DNA of 64,000 nucleotides. Origin: Maridesulfovibrio frigidus DSM 17176 (GTDB lineage Bacteria > Desulfobacterota > Desulfovibrionia > Desulfovibrionales > Desulfovibrionaceae). The notes under the pieces are model-generated. The model did no database searches. It was not told where the DNA came from and saw only the letters and a program-made list of their open reading frames with translations. Positions 57,019-64,000 of the stretch are shown here, piece by piece. Numbering within the stretch: position 1 is the stretch's first letter; each line of letters begins with the position of its first letter. Location of the stretch: positions 806,001-870,000 of the forward strand of contig NZ_JONL01000001.1 of NCBI RefSeq assembly GCF_000711735.1. Direction: 5' to 3'. Made by a program: the position numbers and the translations under genes.

Positions 57019-59562
57019 ATGTTATTACTTGGGTTAGGTCTTTTAATCTTATTAGTTTCAGCTTACTTCACAATTCGCTACTATATTAACCGAAATCGCT
57101 TCACGCGTGAAAGATTTGCCTTTGCAGCTCTTTCAATGGCCATGACTTCATTCATGCTTACTTTTAATACATTTATAGGTTCTCCTCCATGGGCCCCAAT
57201 TGCCTCTCTAATAAATACGACCTTCGGCACAACAATCCAAACCCAGCAAGCCAACAACTCTGACAAAGTATTAGTATTATTACTGCTTATCATACTATAC
57301 GTATTCACATTTTTAATACATAGAAATTGGGATGGAGTTATCTCAGTTAATCAATTTGAACGCGACAGAAAAAACGGCGGGCAAACACAAACCTTCATAG
57401 CTGAAGGTTCCTATGAATTCATCAGAAAAATTACATTTCATCCACCATCTCCTGTATACGAGAAAAAAGAACCTAAACGACAGCACATTGAACTACAGAA
57501 TTCTGATGATACACTTGTATGGAACGAGCAAGCAAAGACCCTAATCGAACTAACCCATCCCAATTTTAGCATTAGTATGGACGATTGGCATGATCGTTTT
57601 TCGTGCTGGACTGGTAAAGATAAAAAAACAGAGTTACCTGTTGTCATTTTTTGCCCCAAAATATCTCCAAACACTTCAGACGTACAAGAATTATTAACAT
57701 ATATTAAAAGTAAATATTTAAAAAATAACGCAGTAGAAATCGAACTGTATATTGTTACAATTGATAAGGCTGGTTCTATTTCGCCCAAGATAGCAGGAAC
57801 CAGCATTACGCAGTACACAGAAGAATATCTATTGGATAATTTAGTGGATTTCTCAGATTACATTGCTGATGTTAAGAAACAAGTTGAAGAAGAAACTCTT
57901 CCTGACAGTAGCCTTACTTTAGCGGATACTTATGTTCAATCTTATTTGAAAGACTCAACTCAAAGCAATTTAGATTTGACTTTCGAAGGCTATCTTGAAC
58001 AGTGGCTAGAGGATCCAAGCCGCCAACAAATTGCTTTACTTGGAGAGTACGGCCAAGGCAAAACGACTGGATCTCTAATGTTCACGTATAACATGCTGTG
58101 CTCTACAGAAAATCACACAAACCGAACTCCAATTCTTATCGACTTGAAAAGTAAAAGCCCATCTAGCTTATCACCTGTAGAACTGTTAGGAGTTTGGGCA
58201 AGTAAATATAATATTATTCCTAAAGCAATGCACAAGCTACTTGTAGCAGGCAAACTGTGCATCATATTTGAAGGCTTTGACGAAATGCAGGGAGTTGCAG
58301 ACCATGATGCAAGAATAAACCACTTCACATCCTTATGGAAATTCAGTTACCCAAATTCCAAAATTATAATTACTGGTAGACCCAACTTTTTCCTAGATGA
58401 TGATGAATTAAAACATTCACTTGGAATCCAAGATGCTCAAGGAGTCGGACCTTCGTGCAAAGCGTTATACCTTCGACCATTTACAAGTGATCAAGTTCAT
58501 AACAGCCTAAGGAAATGTGATACAAAAGTTCAAGAAGAAATTCTTTCATTATTTGAAGAAAATTCCGTATTTAGAGATATTGCTTCACGCCCATCACTGC
58601 TCTACATAATTAGCATTATATGGAACAATGCTGAAATGATCGAACATCGTAATGCAAACAAACTAACCTCAGCATTCATAATCTCCACATTTATAAATAA
58701 CTGCTGTAATCGACAAACTGAAAAGCAATTCAAGCACACCCCTCAACACCAAAATTTCATGATCCTCAATGAAAGCGAGTTGCGCTATTTTATGAATGGA
58801 ATCGCAGTTTATATGGTACGTAAAAACGGCTTAAACCAAATTAGTAGTAAGGATTTGACGCGAATAACAGAAGTCTTATACGAATTTATACCTGACGAAG
58901 TTTCTAAAACAAATCCCATGACAGAAGGTACTACCCAATTAGCATTAAAGGAAAGATTGAAAGACACTCCTACCCCAGTAGACATAGTAAATACCAACGT
59001 TAGAAGCTACGGATTACTCGTAAGGGATTTTAGTGGAAACAACATCTTCAAATTTCCACATAAATCATTCCTTGAATACCTCTATGCAGAATATCTGGCT
59101 AGTTTTTTGTTAAAAGATAATAAACAAACACATCCAGCTATTAGAAATGCGATGAACGCATCAGGACACCCAATGATTGTTCCTTATTCAAAGAAAAAAC
59201 CCACTCCAGAATCTATAAAATTTGCGGGGGAAATCTTTGGAGCACAACAAATTCATCCTCCATCAAACAACATTGAACAATTTTTCACAGCTACTTTCTT
59301 TTCACGCCATCCTTACTATCTGCGTTTTATGAGAAAAGTTGCTTTGCACCTAGTTTTAACCAGTGAAGAATCTAAGTGGGACAATCTTTTGGGTATCGGT
59401 CCTGTAGCAAGCTCATTTGCAAACACAAAATTATACACATTTATAGTTTACAATGCTTGCGTTTACATAACAGGTGACAGCCAACAAGTGGACAGTGAAA
59501 TTAGGCTTCAGTACGGTGATTCAGTAGCAGATATATTAAAAAATGGATGGAAAAGCTCTTAA
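57019..59562 (+). CDS. Membrane-anchored NACHT/STAND NTPase (candidate immunity protein)
   Basis: 847 residues. Three or four hydrophobic helices in the first 105 residues (about 1-22, 33-52, 84-103) form a membrane module. An unassigned alpha/beta domain follows (about 165-275; PVVIFCPK, EIELYIVTID). The NACHT core has the P-loop GEYGQGKTT (342-350), Walker B LCIIFEGFDEM (about 413-423, first Asp replaced by Glu) and ITGRPNFF. A helical C-terminal half (about 500-847) includes FPHKSFLEYLYAEYLAS, the typical winged-helix-end motif of NACHT proteins. No leucine-rich, WD or TPR sensor was seen. Bacterial NACHT proteins defend against phage; here the membrane module could be the effector. GAGGA precedes the ATG; AT-rich. 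Confidence 0.85.
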   Translation: MLLLGLGLLILLVSAYFTIRYYINRNRFTRERFAFAALSMAMTSFMLTFNTFIGSPPWAPIASLINTTFGTTIQTQQANNSDKVLVLLLLIILYVFTFLIHRNWDGVISVNQFERDRKNGGQTQTFIAEGSYEFIRKITFHPPSPVYEKKEPKRQHIELQNSDDTLVWNEQAKTLIELTHPNFSISMDDWHDRFSCWTGKDKKTELPVVIFCPKISPNTSDVQELLTYIKSKYLKNNAVEIELYIVTIDKAGSISPKIAGTSITQYTEEYLLDNLVDFSDYIADVKKQVEEETLPDSSLTLADTYVQSYLKDSTQSNLDLTFEGYLEQWLEDPSRQQIALLGEYGQGKTTGSLMFTYNMLCSTENHTNRTPILIDLKSKSPSSLSPVELLGVWASKYNIIPKAMHKLLVAGKLCIIFEGFDEMQGVADHDARINHFTSLWKFSYPNSKIIITGRPNFFLDDDELKHSLGIQDAQGVGPSCKALYLRPFTSDQVHNSLRKCDTKVQEEILSLFEENSVFRDIASRPSLLYIISIIWNNAEMIEHRNANKLTSAFIISTFINNCCNRQTEKQFKHTPQHQNFMILNESELRYFMNGIAVYMVRKNGLNQISSKDLTRITEVLYEFIPDEVSKTNPMTEGTTQLALKERLKDTPTPVDIVNTNVRSYGLLVRDFSGNNIFKFPHKSFLEYLYAEYLASFLLKDNKQTHPAIRNAMNASGHPMIVPYSKKKPTPESIKFAGEIFGAQQIHPPSNNIEQFFTATFFSRHPYYLRFMRKVALHLVLTSEESKWDNLLGIGPVASSFANTKLYTFIVYNACVYITGDSQQVDSEIRLQYGDSVADILKNGWKSS

Positions 59563-59711
59563 CTCAACTTAATTCTAAACATTCAGTTCCAGCCAAATGG
59601 CTGACAGAATACAATACTGGCATGATCAAATTCTACGAAACAGGTGACCATGCAGAAATGATGAGCTTCCTAAAAAAATGCCACGAAACCATGTGCGGAC
59701 GCTTTAACTAA
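59547..59711 (+). CDS. Small ORF (54 residues) overlapping NACHT gene end
   Basis: Starts at an ATG inside the last codons of the NACHT gene, in another frame, and runs to TAA at 59709-59711. Sequence includes KHSVPAKWLTEYN, MIKFYETGDHAEMM and FLKKCHETMCG; not recognised. No ribosome-binding site. Codon and amino acid use look protein-like, so it may be a remnant of the gene that stood here before insertion of the accessory block. Confidence 0.45.
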   Translation: MEKLLTQLNSKHSVPAKWLTEYNTGMIKFYETGDHAEMMSFLKKCHETMCGRFN

Positions 59712-59755
59712 ATTCAAAAATCCCTAAACTCATAATCTCTAAAATCCCAAAAAAT

Positions 59756-59789
59756 AAAACCCCGATACTGTCGCCAGCATCGGGGTTTT
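59756..59789. terminator. Bidirectional intrinsic terminator
   Basis: Fifteen-base stem AAAACCCCGATACTG/CAGCATCGGGGTTTT with one mismatch and T/A runs on both sides; ends the NACHT-side transcript and the SHOCT gene. Confidence 0.88.
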
Positions 59790-59813
59790 GAATCTAATAA
59801 AATATTTCAAATA

Positions 59814-60038
59814 CTAATCATCAAGAATCTTCTCTTTCTGGTCTTTATATTCATCTTCAGTGATAACGCCTTTCTTGTACGCGGCGTCCAAGTCCTGAAG
59901 TTCCTGCCCAGTGGTTGTAGTTTTAGTCTGCATGGACTGATCAGCGCCGCCGCCTCCGCAACCTGTCATTGGCCCAAGCATAAGAACACCTGCAAGCGCG
60001 ATCGAAACGATCAATCCTAATAATTTTACTAACTTCAT
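59814..60038 (-). CDS. SHOCT-domain lipoprotein
   Basis: 74 residues with a lipoprotein signal (lipobox-like MTGC, Cys27), a Gly-rich linker and a C-terminal SHOCT helix pair (LQDLDAAYKKGVITEDEYKDQKEKIL). SHOCT domains promote oligomerisation. AAGGAG precedes the ATG. Single gene; role unknown. Confidence 0.85.
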   Translation of the reverse strand: MKLVKLLGLIVSIALAGVLMLGPMTGCGGGGADQSMQTKTTTTGQELQDLDAAYKKGVITEDEYKDQKEKILDD

Positions 60039-60161
60039 TTAATACTCCTTAAAATATGGTTTAGTATCAAACATACAGCAACCACAAAATAATATCAATT
60101 AGTCTTATAAATTACTGTTAGCAAAGCGGATCACAAACCGTAATAATGGAACACAATTTTA

Positions 60162-61073
60162 TTAACTCCCCTTCGCAACCTCAGGCACAATGATCAGCGA
60201 TGACCCCGGAAGTTCCGCTTCAAAGGATTGTCGTATGGGCTGCAAACGCGCTTCGATTTGCTCTAGCGAATTTGTGGCAAAAAAGGATAATGTCAAAAGG
60301 ATAAATAAATCTTTACCGGACCTACGCGTCTTGTAGCCGCTGAAACCATCGTACTGATCGAAATTTTCCGCTAATATTCTAAGTATTTGATAATGATCAG
60401 GCTCGGATATGGTACGGTCTAGAATTTCCGGCAGACTTTCCTTGATCAACCCATAGGCTATGAAAACCATGTAGCCGACAAGGATTATTGAACCACCCAA
60501 ATCGACAATGCGTGCAGACCTCGGGTCCGGCAACCATAGTGCAAGCATTAGAATACCAACAACCACGCACGATGCTACTGTTTTAGCAATTCTAGCGGCG
60601 ATCTGAGATGAAATAATCACCGAGCTTTCAGTCTGATTGGAACGGATAAAAGCCATTGAGAAATAAAAATTAATCATCAGGTTAAAATTGGCCACAATCA
60701 GCGTCAACATCAGAGCAGTGGTCGAAATAGGGACACTCTCATCCATGCCGATAACTTTTGTAAATATATAAAGACTACTCAGCAAAAGTCCGAAGGCAAC
60801 CAGCAGATTTGTAATCCGCTCGATCTTGCCTGTTCCAAATTCAAACTCATTAAATCGACTTCTGTGAACTCGCCTCAAAACAATATACGAGACATATTCT
60901 ATCACTAGCAAAAGTATGATTCTAATGATTTCGGATAGCGCCGTCATGGAACCGGATAGAAGCCCTACACTCATGAGAAATATTAAGAGAATTGTATCAA
61001 GAACAGCCGCCCATAATACGGAGCGTTCCTTCTCTTTCTGGTGAGGGGAAAGTTCTGGCCCGATAGCACTCAT
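60162..61073 (-). CDS. CDF-like (cation diffusion facilitator-fold) membrane protein lacking metal ligands
   Basis: 303 residues with six membrane helices and a C-terminal cytosolic domain. The loop FEFGTGKIERITNLLVAF (about 77-94) is the CDF hallmark. But helix 2 reads GSMTALSEIIRI and helix 5 SSQIAARIAKTV, where transporters have the D/HxxxD metal pairs; I see none. It is third in an operon (ATGA overlap) with the HlyD-like adaptor, so a scaffold or non-metal transporter role is possible. Confidence 0.8.
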   Translation of the reverse strand: MSAIGPELSPHQKEKERSVLWAAVLDTILLIFLMSVGLLSGSMTALSEIIRIILLLVIEYVSYIVLRRVHRSRFNEFEFGTGKIERITNLLVAFGLLLSSLYIFTKVIGMDESVPISTTALMLTLIVANFNLMINFYFSMAFIRSNQTESSVIISSQIAARIAKTVASCVVVGILMLALWLPDPRSARIVDLGGSIILVGYMVFIAYGLIKESLPEILDRTISEPDHYQILRILAENFDQYDGFSGYKTRRSGKDLFILLTLSFFATNSLEQIEARLQPIRQSFEAELPGSSLIIVPEVAKGS

Positions 61074-62248
61074 CTAAGAAAGGTTCCGAAATACTGTTCT
61101 ACAAGTCCGATTCCTTCAAATTCAGCATAGGCTGTCCGCCCTACTCCGCAAAACATCTCGACTTCATTATAAAGCTTGTCGTCTTTGATTTGAACTAGAA
61201 CGCGCCCATCACGAAATGATCTGCGTTTGATTGTCGCCGCGAATAAATTCGAATGCCATACGCCGCCTGACCCCATTACACGGGTGACTTTTCCTTCGAT
61301 GAATTCGGGCTTGCCGAACAAACGTATTCGCGCGGGGTGCCCGGGCTTAATCAGTTCCAAAGTCGCGTCATCAACAGCAACTTCAACCATAAGGCGGCTT
61401 CGATCGATATAGGATAAAAGACGATCGCCTTTAGTCACTTCCATGCCGTTTTGGACGTCCACTTCCCACACTACGGCGGTGTCGGGCAATACTACGGAAG
61501 CTCTGGCAGACCTGTTATTCATATTCCCTTTGCCAGCGATCAAAGGAGCCGCTTCATCTATAAAAGCTGTATCGGCTTCACTCATACGCCTTTTGCACTC
61601 AAGAATTCCCTGCTTCAGTGTGTTAATTCGGCGTTGAACCTGAATAACTCCATCCGATAAATCTTGGGGAAACATACCTTGTGACAACATCCGGCGACGA
61701 TGCTTAAGCTGCTCTATCTCCAGCTTGGTTGTTTTTACCTTGGCCTCGTTTTTACGATATTCTGATTCAACTCGATCAGCATCTTCTCGCGTTGCTACTA
61801 GATCCTCTACAAGCTTTATGGTCCGCTCACGGCGATGAAATGATTCATTTTGCGATGCTTTTTCTCCAATCAATCTAGCTCTTAAGATACCAAGACTCTG
61901 ATCCAAGTCCGTTGAAATTTGAGCAATATATTCTGCTAACATTTTTTTGCTTTGAGTAAGACTTTCATCAAGAGAATTAAGTTCTTGCTCAAGCGTTTCA
62001 TGCTGTCCCGCTTTTCGCTTATTACCCAAGCGCAAAGCGGTTTTACCCCCGGCAACAGTCCCGGGCACAACTGAAAGATTATCCACGATGCCATCAATAG
62101 GAGCACGGACTTCAAACCTAAAGGCTGTAACAACTCCATTGCGGACAACAAAGCGTTGCATATAATTAATGATGGAAAGAAGTGGAAGTAGAGCAATAAG
62201 AATTACCACTATCCACGTTGCCTTTTTACTGCTTATACGGATCTTCAT
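61070..62248 (-). CDS. HlyD-family membrane fusion protein
   Basis: 392 residues from the ATG at 62248, which overlaps the stop of the cyclase gene as ATGA. One membrane helix (about 11-29), split lipoyl/biotinyl-like domain with FEVRAPIDGIVDNLSVVPGT, a long coiled coil (about 80-220) and a C-terminal beta barrel (VVWEVDVQNGMEVTKGDRLLSYID; KPGHPARIRL). Such adaptors link inner-membrane transporters to the outer membrane or to polysaccharide secretion. No outer-membrane channel adjoins. Confidence 0.88.
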   Translation of the reverse strand: MKIRISSKKATWIVVILIALLPLLSIINYMQRFVVRNGVVTAFRFEVRAPIDGIVDNLSVVPGTVAGGKTALRLGNKRKAGQHETLEQELNSLDESLTQSKKMLAEYIAQISTDLDQSLGILRARLIGEKASQNESFHRRERTIKLVEDLVATREDADRVESEYRKNEAKVKTTKLEIEQLKHRRRMLSQGMFPQDLSDGVIQVQRRINTLKQGILECKRRMSEADTAFIDEAAPLIAGKGNMNNRSARASVVLPDTAVVWEVDVQNGMEVTKGDRLLSYIDRSRLMVEVAVDDATLELIKPGHPARIRLFGKPEFIEGKVTRVMGSGGVWHSNLFAATIKRRSFRDGRVLVQIKDDKLYNEVEMFCGVGRTAYAEFEGIGLVEQYFGTFLR

Positions 62249-64000
62249 TCGTCTGTCTTCCGACACACAACCTCGACCCTGTTTCGCCCGTTAGCTTTCG
62301 CCTCATATAGTCCGTCATCGGCCCTGCGGATTAAGCTAGCATCCTTTTCTCCACTTTCCATCTCAGCCACGCCGAAACTTCCAGTAACTGTTACGCCTTC
62401 TTCAAGTTCAGTACTTTCCATTATTACACGGATTTTTTCAGCAAGAGTGTTTGCACCTTCAAGAGTAGTATCAGGACATATTATTAGGAATTCTTCGCCG
62501 CCCCAACGCCCGACAACGTCAGTAGCACGAATGCTACTTCGCAAAATTTCTGCTACGCCTTGAAGAACCTTATCTCCAGCCTGATGGCCCAAATTGTCAT
62601 TAATCCGCTTGAAAAAATCAAGATCCATAATAATGACTGAAAGAGAATGCTGGTAACGGATGTTTCGAGCAATTTCTATTTGAAGCGTACTGTCCAACTT
62701 CATACGATTCCCGAGTCCAGTCAGCCTATCCGTGACGGCAAGCTTTTCAAGCTCATCGTTTTTATCCTGCAATAGACTTTGAGCCGCGCTCAGATCTTCC
62801 AGAGTTACCTGAATCTGACGCCTTGCCAGCGCCAATTTGCGATTCCAATACATACTTGCAAAAAGTAAGATAGCGGCAACAATTATGACTTTCCACGCAA
62901 CGGAATAGTCAACTCCACGCTCATACTTAATAGCAACCCATCGATTATAAATGCGCTGCTTATCTTCTCTAGTAAGACTACCCACGACCTTCTGAAAAAT
63001 ACTGTTCAGGAGCGGTTCATCAATACGTGTTGCTACCCTGAAATCATGATCACGCGCAATCTTCCCGGCTATCTTAATGTCCAGCATCAGCTCTTTTTGT
63101 ATGGCATATCCAATCGCAGCGGAGGTATCTATGTACCCGAAAACCTTGCCTTCACGAACCATCCCAAGGCCATCCAATAAGGATTCAACTTCCACAATCT
63201 TTATGAACGGATGCATATTCCTAAGTTCTGGTATAATGGGAGAATCTTTTATTACAGCGAAATTATTACTAATCACAATTGCGATATCTTCGATAAATAG
63301 TTTGTCGCTTGTCGTCGCAATTACGTACGGAAAGGAAAGATATGGAGTCGTAACATCTACATATTTTCGAAGTTCAGGAGACTCATTAGTCATAAGAAGG
63401 ACATCGGTTTTGTGTAACTGGATAGACAGAACTGTTTCTTCGAATGTTCTGGTGGGCAAAAACCTGAATGGTTCCCCAACCCGCTCTTCAAATAGAGAAA
63501 AGTAGTCAGCAGCCATTCCATCAAGCTGTCCACTTCCGTCAACATGCATATAGGGCATTTGATCCGGATATACGCTAATAGAGATCCCACCCTTTTTGGC
63601 AAGGTACTCTTTCTCTTCATTGGTAAAATCTGCAATACCTTCACTATCGCTGAAGTTCTTTTTATTTTTGCCAAACCATCTTTTTCTAATGCTGTTCTTT
63701 TCCTGCTCTGATATCGTTCTCAGTCCTTTATTGAAAATTGATGCCAGCTCAGGTTTATCATTCCTTAAATAAAACCTGATTTCCATAGGCTCACCAATTG
63801 GGAAAGTCGTCTCGATGAATCCGCCTAGCCCTTGCTGATCGGCTACGTAATATGCTGTCTCATCTAAAATCGTAAAGTCTGCATCACCAGCAACCACAGC
63901 CCTGATCAATTCATGCATAGTGTCATAATAAACGATCTCTACTTCATCCAAATAAGGATCAAGAAGCTTTTTAAAACCCAAGTTCCCCCGCTGAAGAGCT
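62245..64000 (-). CDS. Diguanylate cyclase with periplasmic substrate-binding domains (5' end cut by window edge)
   Basis: The frame is open to the right edge (upstream codons read ALQRGNL), so the start is outside the window; the TTG at 63981 is internal. In order: the end of one family-3 binding domain, a second one (about 130-360 of the visible part), a helix (about 370-390), a coiled coil, and GGDEF with GGEEF (near the last 80 residues). Close in plan to the cyclase at 29117-31276. First known gene of an ATGA-linked operon with the HlyD-like and CDF-like genes. Confidence 0.93.
   Translation of the reverse strand, partial: ALQRGNLGFKKLLDPYLDEVEIVYYDTMHELIRAVVAGDADFTILDETAYYVADQQGLGGFIETTFPIGEPMEIRFYLRNDKPELASIFNKGLRTISEQEKNSIRKRWFGKNKKNFSDSEGIADFTNEEKEYLAKKGGISISVYPDQMPYMHVDGSGQLDGMAADYFSLFEERVGEPFRFLPTRTFEETVLSIQLHKTDVLLMTNESPELRKYVDVTTPYLSFPYVIATTSDKLFIEDIAIVISNNFAVIKDSPIIPELRNMHPFIKIVEVESLLDGLGMVREGKVFGYIDTSAAIGYAIQKELMLDIKIAGKIARDHDFRVATRIDEPLLNSIFQKVVGSLTREDKQRIYNRWVAIKYERGVDYSVAWKVIIVAAILLFASMYWNRKLALARRQIQVTLEDLSAAQSLLQDKNDELEKLAVTDRLTGLGNRMKLDSTLQIEIARNIRYQHSLSVIIMDLDFFKRINDNLGHQAGDKVLQGVAEILRSSIRATDVVGRWGGEEFLIICPDTTLEGANTLAEKIRVIMESTELEEGVTVTGSFGVAEMESGEKDASLIRRADDGLYEAKANGRNRVEVVCRKTDE

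Noticed and set aside
1-64000. CRISPR arrays, tRNA, rRNA, transposases and prophage genes
   Set aside because: Searched by eye for spaced direct repeats, cloverleaf-like sequences and typical transposase or integrase motifs; none could be supported.

Overview
The window reads as chromosomal DNA of a Gram-negative, mostly anaerobic delta-proteobacterium (Desulfobacterota). A low-GC, marine Desulfovibrio/Maridesulfovibrio-like organism fits best. This is an inference from gene content and protein style: a methyl-accepting protein with a C-terminal hemerythrin domain, a short ThiF of the family-2 type in a thiS-G-H-F-E-C operon, CcmF cytochrome c maturation, periplasmic thiol proteins, and many c-di-GMP proteins with substrate-binding-protein sensor domains. 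No rRNA, tRNA, CRISPR array, insertion sequence or phage structural gene was seen.

Layout. 1-11.7 kb: a GAF-GGDEF diguanylate cyclase cut by the left edge, a CxxCxxCC protein, an EVE-domain protein, a large multi-PAS hybrid histidine kinase, an HpnA-like epimerase, a TPR/GT2 glycosyltransferase, an HD-GYP phosphodiesterase with a CheY-like protein, and a STAS protein. 11.7-19.6 kb: a GT9 heptosyltransferase-like protein, an ABM monooxygenase-like protein, a BON-domain protein, an MscS channel, a CcdA/thioredoxin/redox-disulfide operon, then ccmF with a TPR partner. 19.6-26.5 kb: a three-gene ATP-grasp / 7TM-inactive-transglutaminase / retropepsin-lipoprotein operon, a small Cys protein, and a class II photolyase with an SDR-DUF2867 protein. 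26.5-42.9 kb: three more GGDEF proteins (one GGDEF-EAL, one double-SBP, one with a heme-type CxxCH sensor), a SulP transporter, a thioredoxin-like plus peroxiredoxin pair, YhcH, malate synthase G, a DUF481 porin-like protein, beta-carbonic anhydrase and FetAB. 43-51 kb: AsmA, a possible GIY-YIG-like small protein, an SDR gene remnant, the hemerythrin-MCP, a Tat-type M48 lipoprotein, a small substrate-binding protein, and a frameshifted micro-gene.

51.2-56.2 kb is a complete thiazole/HMP thiamin operon (thiSGHFEC) controlled by a TPP riboswitch followed at once by an intrinsic terminator. Just downstream (56.2-59.7 kb) is an AT-rich accessory block bounded by near-duplicate transcription terminators. 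It holds an unknown Cys-rich protein, an 847-residue membrane-anchored NACHT/STAND NTPase (a candidate immunity protein) and a 54-codon ORF. The right end (59.8-64 kb) has a SHOCT lipoprotein and an overlapping three-gene operon: double-SBP diguanylate cyclase, HlyD-like adaptor, and a CDF-like membrane protein that lacks the usual metal ligands.

Recurring themes are c-di-GMP signalling (five GGDEF proteins, one also EAL, plus one HD-GYP), envelope thiol/oxidant chemistry, and envelope remodelling. The best candidates for new biology are the NACHT block, the ATP-grasp/7TM/retropepsin operon, and the GGDEF-HlyD-CDF-like operon.
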